Shown: in pieces, positions 1 to 6,900 of the stretch | How the letters are laid out: each line of letters starts with the position of its first letter | Position numbering within the stretch: position 1 is the stretch's first letter | DNA from: DUUS01 sp964416365 | Lineage (GTDB): Bacteria; Bacillota_I; Bacilli_A; RF39; UBA660 | Length of the DNA stretch: 28,111 nt | Assembly: GCA_964416365.1 (NCBI GenBank) | Contig: CAYQDO010000012.1 | Span: 1-28,111, forward strand | Reading direction: 5' to 3' | Notes under the pieces: model-generated | Databases searched by the model: none | Seen by the model: the letters and a program-made list of their open reading frames with translations, nothing else | What the model was told of the DNA's origin: nothing | Position numbers and translations under genes: made by a program

Positions 1-2
1 AA

Positions 3-47
3 ACTGAACCTGAAATAGACGAAGAAGAAAACAAGGATAATAATTAA
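3..47 (+). CDS. C-terminal tail of an upstream gene (partial)
   Basis: One frame runs open from the window edge to a TAA at 45-47 and reads as the acidic, Asn/Glu-rich tail TEPEIDEEENKDNN. Only about 14 codons are visible, so no function can be given. The stop codon sits inside the intrinsic terminator that follows, which supports a genuine gene end. Confidence 0.5.
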   Translation, partial: TEPEIDEEENKDNN

Positions 48-65
48 AAAATTATTATCTTTTTT
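36..65 (+). terminator. Intrinsic terminator of the upstream gene
   Basis: A perfect 10-bp A/T-rich stem (36-45 pairing with 50-59) with an AAAA loop is followed by six T. It overlaps the upstream stop codon and separates that gene from cdaA. The stem has few G-C pairs, so termination may be weak. Between it and the cdaA promoter (about 66-228) I see only A/T-rich non-coding sequence. Confidence 0.65.
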
Positions 66-228
66 ATGTCAAAATTATCAAATTATGTTTTTATTTATAG
101 GAAAAGTCAAAGGTAAAATATAATATAAAGTCAATTTTATGGGAATTATTTTATTAACAAGATAAAAGAGATTTAAACATAAAATTAAATAACGTAAGAG
201 GTTAGTAGTAGTATTTTAGTCTCGGATT

Positions 229-237
229 TGATATAAT
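229..237 (+). promoter_or_regulatory. Extended -10 promoter for cdaA-cdaR
   Basis: TGATATAAT is a perfect TATAAT preceded by the TGn extension of extended -10 promoters; no good -35 box lies at 16-18 nt. The predicted start near 244 gives a leader of about 20 nt that begins just before AAGGAG (250-255), the ribosome binding site of the ATG at 266. Confidence 0.55.
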
Positions 238-265
238 ACTTATGCTACTAAGGAGTGATAAAAGC

Positions 266-1096
266 ATGACATTAATGTCAATGTGGGGGATAATAACTAA
301 AATAATAGATATTGGTATTGTATGGTTAATGTTCTATTATTTATTAAAGAATTTGCGTAATAACGTAAAGTTAGTCCTAATTTTTAAGGGAGTAGCAATC
401 ATTGTAGTTATAAAAATTATTAGTAATTTATTAAATTTATATACTATTGGTTTACTACTTGAATATGTTATTTCTTGGGGACCTTTAGCTTTAATTATTA
501 TATTTCAACCAGAGATTAGAGCTGTCCTTGAATCAATTGGACGTAGTCAGCTTCTAGGGCGTCATAAAGTATTAACAGTTGATGAACGCGAAAGAGTTGT
601 TTATGAAATAATGAATGGTGTTGAGTATTTAAAAAGAAATCGCATTGGAGCTTTAATTGTAATTGAAAGAAATGTTTCATTACAAGAATATATTGCGCCA
701 GCTCAAAAAATATATGCCGATATTACGGCACCATTACTTGAGGCTATCTTTATGCCACCAAACCCTCTTCATGATGGTGGTGTCATAATTCAAGGAGATA
801 AACTTACTTGTGCTGGGGCTGTATTTAAGACTAGTATGAATCCTAATATTAATAAAAAGTTAGGAACTCGTCATCGTGCGGCTTTAGGAATAGCTGAAGA
901 AACTGATGCGATAGCTTTAATTGTTTCAGAAGAAACCGGTCGTATAAGTGTCTCAGTTGATAGTAACTTACATTATAATCTGACATTAGAAGAATTTAAA
1001 ATGTTATTACTTGATGAATTAAAACCAAAGATGGAAGTCTTCTATGATGCCGATGAATATGATGAAGAAGATAAAGAAGGTGATCTAGATGAATAA
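266..1096 (+). CDS. cdaA: Diadenylate cyclase CdaA (c-di-AMP synthase)
   Basis: Makes cyclic di-AMP from two ATP at the membrane; c-di-AMP controls potassium and osmolyte transport and cell-wall balance in Gram-positive bacteria. The 276-residue protein has the CdaA layout: N-terminal membrane segments (about 8-28, 36-53, 64-80), then a DisA_N cyclase domain (about 95-250). The catalytic RHR motif is R202-H203-R204 in LGTRHRAALG, and SEETG follows at 221-225. The usual DGA motif reads D170-G-G here, keeping the essential Asp but with Gly for Ala. I chose ATG 266 over the in-frame ATG 242 because AAGGAG at 250-255 precedes it and 242 would lie at or before the predicted transcript start. It overlaps cdaR by 8 bp, so the pair is translationally coupled. 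The C-terminal tail is very acidic. Confidence 0.95.
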   Translation: MTLMSMWGIITKIIDIGIVWLMFYYLLKNLRNNVKLVLIFKGVAIIVVIKIISNLLNLYTIGLLLEYVISWGPLALIIIFQPEIRAVLESIGRSQLLGRHKVLTVDERERVVYEIMNGVEYLKRNRIGALIVIERNVSLQEYIAPAQKIYADITAPLLEAIFMPPNPLHDGGVIIQGDKLTCAGAVFKTSMNPNINKKLGTRHRAALGIAEETDAIALIVSEETGRISVSVDSNLHYNLTLEEFKMLLLDELKPKMEVFYDADEYDEEDKEGDLDE

Positions 1097-2453
1097 GATC
1101 TTTAAACCTTTCATAGCTTTCTTTAAAGGAATCTATAATATAATTGATAAATTAATTGTTATACCAGTTAGTCGAGTTATTTACAGAATTAGTGAAATAT
1201 CTAAAAATAATAGTGGTCGTTTTGAAAAGGTTTTAAATCGTCCTAATATTTTGATATATGTTTCTTTATTTTCAGCTATTATTATCTTTTTACTGATTGA
1301 TTCTAAGGCAATTAATTTAGTAACAGAAGAAGCGGAAATAATATCTGGTCAACCTATTAAAATTATCTATAATGAAGAAGCATATGTAGTTGAAGGAGTA
1401 CCAGAAAGTGTTGATATTACTTTAATTGGTCGTAAAAGCGATTTGTATTTAGCAAAACAATTAGGAGAGCATGAAGTAGTTTTAGATTTAAGTGGTTACT
1501 CTACCGGACAATATAAAGTCAAATTAAAGTATAATCATAACATTGAATCAGTCAATTATAAACTTGATCCAAGTACTTTAACTATTAAAATAAGTGAAAA
1601 GGTTAGTGCTGTAAAATCTTTAACTTATGATTTACTTAATAAAGATAAATTAGATAGTAAATTATCAATCAAAAATGTCGAATTAGATCGTAACGAAGTT
1701 ATTGTTAAGGGTTCAGCTGAAGCTTTAGAAACAGTTTCTAGTGTAAGAGCATTAATAGACTTAAAAGCAGCCAGTTTAACCGAAAAAGGGACATTTACCA
1801 TTGATTCTATTATGTTAGTTGCTTATGATAATAATGGTACTAAGATTAACAATGTAGAAATAGTACCTAGTAAGCTTAGTGCTTCTGTGGAAGTAGATTC
1901 ATATTATGCTGAATTACCTATTAAAATCGTTACTACCGGAACACCAACTGTAGGATATGCTATTTCTAGTGCAATTTCATCCATTACTAAAGTTGGAGTT
2001 TACGGAGATCAAAGTGTTATTGAAAATCTATCTTATATTGAAGCCGTAATTGATATTGATGGTTTAAGTACCAATAAAAACTTCAATGTAACCTTGAATA
2101 AACCAGCTGGTGTTAGATACATGACTGAAACAACAATGACTATTGCTGTTTCCATGGATCAAGAAATTAGCCGTGAATTTAGCAATATTAAAATTGAATC
2201 AATCAATTTAGGAAATAATTATATTGTTAATGCTTTAAGTGAAAGTGATAGTGAAATATCAGTTGTAGCTAAAGGTGTAGCTTCAGTTCTTAATGATATT
2301 GATATGTCGATGATAAAGGCACAAATAGATTTAAGTGGCTATGGTATAGGAACTCATGAAGTACCAGTTAAAGTATCAATTGATGATATTCGGATTTCTT
2401 TGATACCGAAAGTTACAACGGTGAAGGTTAGAATCATGGCAAAAAGTAGTTAA
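1089..2453 (+). CDS. cdaR: YbbR-domain protein CdaR, regulator of CdaA
   Basis: Membrane-anchored protein with extracytoplasmic YbbR domains, known in Firmicutes to bind and modulate CdaA. The 454-residue product has a basic N-terminal region of about 50 residues, one membrane segment (about 54-70) and then a long beta-rich outer part with several repeated YbbR units, seen as recurring phrases such as VDITLIG, VVLDLSGYSTGQYKVK, KAQIDLSGYGIGTHEVPVK. The N-terminal cytoplasmic part is somewhat longer than in many CdaR proteins. It starts inside the end of cdaA and is followed by a terminator, so cdaA-cdaR is a two-gene unit. The glmM gene that commonly completes this operon is absent. Confidence 0.9.
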   Translation: MNKIFKPFIAFFKGIYNIIDKLIVIPVSRVIYRISEISKNNSGRFEKVLNRPNILIYVSLFSAIIIFLLIDSKAINLVTEEAEIISGQPIKIIYNEEAYVVEGVPESVDITLIGRKSDLYLAKQLGEHEVVLDLSGYSTGQYKVKLKYNHNIESVNYKLDPSTLTIKISEKVSAVKSLTYDLLNKDKLDSKLSIKNVELDRNEVIVKGSAEALETVSSVRALIDLKAASLTEKGTFTIDSIMLVAYDNNGTKINNVEIVPSKLSASVEVDSYYAELPIKIVTTGTPTVGYAISSAISSITKVGVYGDQSVIENLSYIEAVIDIDGLSTNKNFNVTLNKPAGVRYMTETTMTIAVSMDQEISREFSNIKIESINLGNNYIVNALSESDSEISVVAKGVASVLNDIDMSMIKAQIDLSGYGIGTHEVPVKVSIDDIRISLIPKVTTVKVRIMAKSS

Positions 2454-2466
2454 AACTACTTTTTTT
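2441..2466 (+). terminator. Intrinsic terminator of cdaA-cdaR
   Basis: A perfect 10-bp stem (2441-2450 with 2455-2464) has the cdaR stop codon in its four-base loop and runs into a T tract. The left arm is therefore the last codons of cdaR. Confidence 0.8.
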
Positions 2467-2501
2467 CATGGTTTTATGATATATTATACTAGGGAGTGCA
2501 T

Positions 2502-2948
2502 ATGAAGAATAAAGGGTTTACATTAGTTGAAGTTATATCAGTAATTATAATTTTATCGGGAATTATCTTAATCGCAATTCCTAGTTATAATACGGCTTCA
2601 TATGCTATTAGAAAAAGCAGTTATGAAAATAAAGTTAATGTTATTAACTCCGCAATGCTGAAGTTTGCCAAACTGCACTTAATAGATGAAATAAAACCAA
2701 CTGGGCAAACTTGTACCAATCAACTGAATTGTTGCAGAGAATATGATTTATATCAGTTTTTATTAGAATATGGAATATATCCTGCTGAAGAAACTGTTAA
2801 TGGAGAAAGTATAGTAATAGATCCCCTTACTAATGAAAAATTAAACGGCTGTGTCCGCTTAACTTATGATGTTAATTCCTTTAGTTTAAAGGCTGAGTTT
2901 GTTAAGGATCGCATAATTAATACTGCATCAGACACTTGTAAAGGATGA
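2502..2948 (+). CDS. Type IV prepilin-like protein, Cys-rich
   Basis: A 148-residue pilin or pseudopilin of the type IV pilus / type II secretion / competence-pilus class. The N-terminus shows the prepilin peptidase site: a short basic leader MKNKG, then FTLVE with Glu at +5, and a hydrophobic helix to about residue 27. The rest is small and globular, with five cysteines (TC, NCC, GC and TC near the C-terminus) that could form disulfides outside the cell. GTG at 2496 is also in frame, but AGGGAG (2491-2496) fits ATG 2502 and the leader then has the normal length. It lies alone between the cdaR terminator and gpmI, 4 bp from gpmI; PilC and the peptidase that would process it are encoded at 6901-9300. 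Whether it is the major subunit or a minor pseudopilin cannot be told. Confidence 0.82.
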   Translation: MKNKGFTLVEVISVIIILSGIILIAIPSYNTASYAIRKSSYENKVNVINSAMLKFAKLHLIDEIKPTGQTCTNQLNCCREYDLYQFLLEYGIYPAEETVNGESIVIDPLTNEKLNGCVRLTYDVNSFSLKAEFVKDRIINTASDTCKG

Positions 2949-2952
2949 TAAG

Positions 2953-4470
2953 ATGAAAAAAATATTGATGGTTATATTAGATGGTTTTGGTTTAAGAGAA
3001 GAAGAAAAAGGAAATGCTGTTAAAATGGCCAACATGGAGTATTTTAATAGTTTGTGGAATGAAAATCCTCATAGTACTCTAGAAGCTTCTAGAGATGCTG
3101 TCGGACTTCCTGACAATCAGTTTGGAAACAGTGAAGTAGGTCATGCGGCTATCGGTTTAGGTCATAAAGTAAAGCAACGCATAACCGTAGTTCATGAAGA
3201 AATAAATAATGATAAAATTAATGAAAATCAAGTTTTGAATGATTTAGTCAATCATTTGATAACTAACGATTCTTGTTTACATTTAATGGGATTAGTATCT
3301 GATGGTGGGGTTCATAGTCATCTAGATTATATTTTAAAATTAATTCCCATCCTAAAAAATAAAGGTGTTAAAAAATTAGCCTTTCACGCTATAACAGATG
3401 GTAGAGATACTGATCGTAATAAAAGTCTCACTTATCTTAATGAATTACAAAGAGTATTTAAAGAAAATGACTTAGGTTTTTTGGCTTCAGTCAGTGGCCG
3501 ATATTATGCTATGGATCGTGATAATAAATATGATCGTACTTTAGCATATTATAATATGCTTATAAATGGTGTTGGTCTTAATATTCTTAGTTTAGAGACT
3601 GCTATAAAGAATTGCTATTTAAGAAATATTTATGATGAACATATTCCTCCTTTAAAATTACCGGGTTTTAACAAATTTGAAGAACATGATGCGCTGTTGT
3701 GGTTAAATTTTAGACAAGATCGCGCAAGGCAAATCTTAAATGCTATTACTAATCCAGAATTCGAAGGATTTAGAAATAAAATTATTAATAATTTTAAAGT
3801 CTACACTTTATTTGCCCAAGATGACATAGAGCATGTTACTCCTTTATTTGAATATGATGAAGAAAGTTTATATCCAATAGGTGAATATTTCTCTGATTTA
3901 GGATTAACTCAGGCTAGAATTGCTGAAACAGAAAAATATGCTCATGTTACCAAATTCTTTAATGCTGAAAAAAGCGCCAAATTTAAGGGTACTGATAATT
4001 TTTTAATATCTAGTCCAAAAGTAAGTACCTACGATCAAACACCTATGATGAGTGCTATCGAAGTTACTAATCAAGCAATTAAATGTTTAGAAAAAGATTA
4101 TGATTTTATTTTAGTTAATTATGCTAATCCCGATATGGTAGGTCATACTGGAAACTTGGAAGCAACCATAGAAGCTTTACAAGGTTTGGATAATGAGCTG
4201 AAGAAATTAATCCAAGCCGCTGAGGATAATTTCTACAAAGTATTTATCTTAGCAGATCATGGGAATGCTGATACAATGCTTGATGAAAATGATAATATCG
4301 TAACTACCCATTCTTTAAATCCAGTTCCTTTCATAATTTTAGATAAGCATATCTTGTTAAAAGAAAAAGGAGAATTAACTAATGTTGCTCCAACTTTGCT
4401 TAATTATATGGATATTGCCATTCCAAAAAGTATGAAAGAATCTAAATCTTTAATTATTGAAGATATATAA
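2953..4470 (+). CDS. gpmI: 2,3-bisphosphoglycerate-independent phosphoglycerate mutase
   Basis: Interconverts 3- and 2-phosphoglycerate in glycolysis, in the cytoplasm, using a phosphoserine intermediate and two metal ions (usually Mn). The 505 residues match the family length. Visible landmarks: D10 in ILDGFG; catalytic S60 in GNSEVGH; H121 in DGGVHSH; TDGRDTD; GRYYAMDRD; D394 and H398 in NPDMVGHTG; D435-H436 in LADHGNAD; H453 in THSLNPVPF. All expected metal ligands are therefore present. The segment around 336-350, before LISSPKVSTYD, departs from the usual family wording but lies outside the metal site. Its SD overlaps the end of the prepilin gene, so the two are probably co-transcribed. 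It is separated from the usual gap-pgk-tpi cluster. Confidence 0.97.
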   Translation: MKKILMVILDGFGLREEEKGNAVKMANMEYFNSLWNENPHSTLEASRDAVGLPDNQFGNSEVGHAAIGLGHKVKQRITVVHEEINNDKINENQVLNDLVNHLITNDSCLHLMGLVSDGGVHSHLDYILKLIPILKNKGVKKLAFHAITDGRDTDRNKSLTYLNELQRVFKENDLGFLASVSGRYYAMDRDNKYDRTLAYYNMLINGVGLNILSLETAIKNCYLRNIYDEHIPPLKLPGFNKFEEHDALLWLNFRQDRARQILNAITNPEFEGFRNKIINNFKVYTLFAQDDIEHVTPLFEYDEESLYPIGEYFSDLGLTQARIAETEKYAHVTKFFNAEKSAKFKGTDNFLISSPKVSTYDQTPMMSAIEVTNQAIKCLEKDYDFILVNYANPDMVGHTGNLEATIEALQGLDNELKKLIQAAEDNFYKVFILADHGNADTMLDENDNIVTTHSLNPVPFIILDKHILLKEKGELTNVAPTLLNYMDIAIPKSMKESKSLIIEDI

Positions 4471-4487
4471 TTAATAGTTAATATAAT

Positions 4488-4517
4488 AAAAAAGTGTAGT
4501 GAAAACTACATTTTTTT
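4488..4517. terminator. Bidirectional terminator between gpmI and the ferritin-like gene
   Basis: Core stem TGTAGT/ACTACA with a GAAA loop, extended by A/T pairing and flanked by A-rich sequence on the left and seven T on the right, so it can work in both directions. It covers the last two codons and the TAG stop of the minus-strand gene at 4506. Confidence 0.75.
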
Positions 4518-5078
4518 ATCTTCATTTGGAAACATTTCTTCAACAATATCAGTTAATGTTTCTTTAGGATTTTGGCTTTCCTTAACTTTTTCAATAGCTT
4601 TTTCAAATAATCTTACATGTACTTCTTCATCTAAGATAATTCTTTGTAAAACACTAACAATATATGGATCCTGGATTTGAGATATCGTTTTTCGATAATT
4701 TGCTATAGCATCTAATTCATTTTGTAAATCAGCTTCTAGCTGCTTTAAAATATTATCCCCGTAAGTAATATACTCAGCTGTCCAGTAATTCTCCTCTGCG
4801 TAGTATTTAGGGTCTCCACCTAACATTTTAATAAGTTTACCTAAAATATCTAAATGCAGTGTTTCTACTAACGATATATTTTTTAACATATTGGCTATCT
4901 CAAAATCAACTGTTTCATTTACTAAATAGTGGTAAAAATACTGAGATAAAGAAGTAAACTCACTAATAAATCCAGCATAATCATTCATAAGTAGGGAAGC
5001 ATATTCTAAGTTTTTTGCTTGTACTTTAATTGGTGGAAATGGTAATTCACTATGAAAAGTACTTAAATTATTGTTCAT
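4506..5078 (-). CDS. Ferritin-like di-iron (rubrerythrin/Mn-catalase-like) protein
   Basis: A 190-residue all-helical protein with the metal-ligand pattern of a four-helix di-metal carboxylate protein: E40, E72-x-x-H75 (ETLH), E121 and E151-x-x-H154 (EEVH). The N-terminal wording (FPPIKV, LLMNDYAGFISEFTSLSQY) resembles ferritin-like proteins of anaerobic Firmicutes that are annotated as rubrerythrin or manganese-catalase-like, and distantly recalls CotJC. There is no rubredoxin CxxC domain, so it is not a full rubrerythrin. A peroxide or oxygen detoxification role, or metal storage, is an inference. It has a good SD (AAGGAG before ATG 5078), stands as a single gene, and is transcribed divergently from the sugar phosphomutase. 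Confidence 0.8.
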   Translation of the reverse strand: MNNNLSTFHSELPFPPIKVQAKNLEYASLLMNDYAGFISEFTSLSQYFYHYLVNETVDFEIANMLKNISLVETLHLDILGKLIKMLGGDPKYYAEENYWTAEYITYGDNILKQLEADLQNELDAIANYRKTISQIQDPYIVSVLQRIILDEEVHVRLFEKAIEKVKESQNPKETLTDIVEEMFPNEDKKM

Positions 5079-5179
5079 AAATTCTCCTTTTATTTAATCA
5101 TATGAATTTTTATTAAAAAAATGAGTGTAAAGTAGGCTTTTTCCACATAGTAAAAAAAGTATTTAAAATTGATTTATTA

Positions 5180-5198
5180 TATAATAATAATAGGTGAT
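5180..5198 (+). promoter_or_regulatory. -10 box and RBS of the phosphomutase gene
   Basis: TATAAT (5180-5185) lies only a few bases before AGGTGAT (5192-5198), which positions translation at ATG 5202. No convincing -35 box was found. The transcript leader would be about 10 nt. The in-frame TTG at 5169 lies upstream of this -10 box and cannot be the start. Confidence 0.45.
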
Positions 5199-5201
5199 CA
5201 T

Positions 5202-6557
5202 ATGGACTACAATATATTAAGAGAGAATGACATCAGAGGAATATATCCAGGTCAAGTAAACGAAGAAGTGGCTAATACAATTGGTCAGGCATTTGGAACA
5301 TATATATTAACTAAAAATAAAAATACTTGTCAAATTGGTCATGATAATCGTTTGAGTAGTGAAAGCCTTCATAATAAATTAATCGAAGGTATTTTAAGCA
5401 CGGGTGTGAATGTTGTGGATATAGGACTATGTACAACGCCTTTATTTAATTTTTCGGCTCATAACTTAGAAATACCTTATGGTATTATGATCACGGCTAG
5501 TCATAATCCATCAAGTCATAATGGATTTAAAATTTTTGGAGAAAATTATTCTCATTTAGAACAAGACGAATTACAAATATTTTATAATTTTATAAAAAAC
5601 AAGACTTTTAATAAAGGTAATGGGAATATCATTTATAAAAATTTTAAAGAAGAATATACCCAAATGTTAATTTCAAAGGCTAAAGCCAATCCGGAATTAA
5701 AAATGGTAATTGATACGGGAAATGGTACCCCTTCATTTTTAATAAAAGAAGTTTTTGATAAATTATTTAAGAATGTCACTTATTTAAATGATATAAGTGA
5801 TGGAAGTTTTCCGGTTCATAATCCCGATCCAAATGAACCTGCTAATTTAGAAGAATTAATCAACAAGGTTTTGGATTTAAAAGCAGATATTGGACTAGCT
5901 TTCGATGGTGATGGGGATCGTTTAGGGGTCGTTGACGAAAAAGGTAATATTGTACCTACCGACACTTTAATAGGAATATATGCTGAAAATATTATTCCTA
6001 CACTTGATAACAAAAAGGTTATTATTGATGTTAAATGTTCATCAGGATTGCCCAAAGAAATTGAAAGAGTTGGTGGCAAACCAATAATGCTTAAAAACGG
6101 ATCAGCTTATTTGGAAAATGAAATGATTAATCAAAATTGTTTAGTTGGTGGAGAGTATTCCGGGCATGTCTTCTTTAGAGATGATTTTTTAGGTTTTGAT
6201 GATGGAATATATGCTAGTATTCGATTATTAAATATTATTTCTGATACAAATAAAAAATGTTCACAGTTATATGAACATTTTGAAAAATATTATAGTACCC
6301 CTGAAATCAGAGTTAATGTCGATGATGATAAGAAATGGGAAATGGTTGAAACAATCAAAGAATATGCGTTAAATAAATATGATGATGTTTTAACAATCGA
6401 TGGGGTAAGAATAAATTATCATGATGGTTTTGCCTTAATTAGAGGTAGTAACACTAGTGCTTATATTACCCTTCGTTTTGAAGCTCAAAATGAAGAAGAA
6501 CTGGATTTAAGAAAAAGAGAGTTTCTTAATCTAGTTGAATACTATAAAAAGAACTGA
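5202..6557 (+). CDS. Phosphomannomutase/phosphoglucomutase (AlgC/ManB type)
   Basis: Moves phosphate between C6 and C1 of mannose or glucose, feeding sugar nucleotide and envelope polysaccharide synthesis. The 451-residue protein has the four-domain alpha-D-phosphohexomutase signatures: catalytic S100 in TASHNP, Mg loop DGDGDR (235-240), sugar-recognition loop GEYSGH (317-322), and the phosphate-binding loop RGSNTSAY near the C-terminus. The SNT form of that loop and GEYSGH point to the phosphomanno/glucomutase group rather than GlmM, whose loop normally reads RPSGTEP. Substrate preference is not decidable from sequence. A terminator follows directly after the stop, and its last 16 bp overlap the convergent VrrA-like gene. 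Confidence 0.9.
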   Translation: MDYNILRENDIRGIYPGQVNEEVANTIGQAFGTYILTKNKNTCQIGHDNRLSSESLHNKLIEGILSTGVNVVDIGLCTTPLFNFSAHNLEIPYGIMITASHNPSSHNGFKIFGENYSHLEQDELQIFYNFIKNKTFNKGNGNIIYKNFKEEYTQMLISKAKANPELKMVIDTGNGTPSFLIKEVFDKLFKNVTYLNDISDGSFPVHNPDPNEPANLEELINKVLDLKADIGLAFDGDGDRLGVVDEKGNIVPTDTLIGIYAENIIPTLDNKKVIIDVKCSSGLPKEIERVGGKPIMLKNGSAYLENEMINQNCLVGGEYSGHVFFRDDFLGFDDGIYASIRLLNIISDTNKKCSQLYEHFEKYYSTPEIRVNVDDDKKWEMVETIKEYALNKYDDVLTIDGVRINYHDGFALIRGSNTSAYITLRFEAQNEEELDLRKREFLNLVEYYKKN

Positions 6558-6796
6558 GGATTATTAGGGTTTAAATAGTCCTTTTTTTCTGGTACTTTTT
6601 TAATATTATTAACTCTATTGTTTTTAATAGGCTCTTTCTTATTACCGTTTTGTTTTATTAAATTATAAGCTTTTCGAGCATTATTAATAAGTGGTCTAGT
6701 TTGTTGCCACAAAGGGATAATTTCTCTAGCTACACCTAAAGATTTTGAAATTCCTGATAAGAAAGTATTAAAAGTAAAATTAGGAGTTCCATGCAT
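6542..6796 (-). CDS. VrrA/YqfQ-like small protein
   Basis: An 84-residue protein. The central part (FLSGISKSLGVAREIIPLWQ, then TRPLINNARKAYNLIKQ) follows the conserved core of the VrrA/YqfQ family of spore formers: a hydrophobic helix, then a 'QQ-x-RP-x-I-x-NA' segment. The C-terminus is low-complexity, rich in Lys, Asn and Pro. The function of the family is unknown. The frame could extend upstream to 6850, but AGGTGA just before ATG 6796 and a -10 box further upstream fix the start. It shares a divergent promoter region with pilC and overlaps the phosphomutase 3' end. Confidence 0.65.
   Translation of the reverse strand: MHGTPNFTFNTFLSGISKSLGVAREIIPLWQQTRPLINNARKAYNLIKQNGNKKEPIKNNRVNNIKKVPEKKDYLNPNNPQFFL
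6558..6588 (+). terminator. Intrinsic terminator of the phosphomutase gene, inside the convergent gene
   Basis: Eight paired bases, GGATTATT (6558-6565) with AATAGTCC (6574-6581), one of them G-U, an 8-nt loop and seven T. It begins right after the TGA and lies wholly within the minus-strand VrrA-like coding region, encoding part of its Asn/Pro-rich C-terminus. Confidence 0.75.
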
Positions 6797-6815
6797 AAAA
6801 GAATCACCTATAATA

Positions 6816-6868
6816 ATTATATGTCTAAAAACAAAAATGTTTAATATCACTTTTTTTTATGTTATAAT
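6816..6868. promoter_or_regulatory. Divergent promoters for the VrrA-like gene and pilC
   Basis: Rightward: extended -10 TGTTATAAT (TATAAT at 6863-6868) with TTTAAT at 6840-6845 and a 17-nt spacer, 33 nt before pilC. Leftward: TATAAT on the minus strand at 6821-6816, just before AGGTGA of the VrrA-like gene; its -35 is poor. The two -35 regions overlap near 6839-6845. Confidence 0.5.
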
Positions 6869-6900
6869 ATTTTTAGAATAGAAAAAGGAGGTTTAAATTA

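Noticed and set aside
2496..2501. GTG start for the prepilin
   Set aside because: The GTG overlaps the SD sequence AGGGAG; ATG 2502 has the right spacing and gives a standard prepilin leader.
5816..6079. Minus-strand open frame of 87 codons
   Set aside because: It lies entirely antisense to the DGDGD region of the phosphomutase, has no SD or promoter, and its Ser/Pro-rich wording is the mirror of that gene's codons.
5202..6557. The hexomutase as GlmM completing the cdaA-cdaR-glmM set
   Set aside because: The phosphate-binding loop is RGSNTSAY rather than the GlmM RPSGTEP form, and the gene is in a separate transcript.
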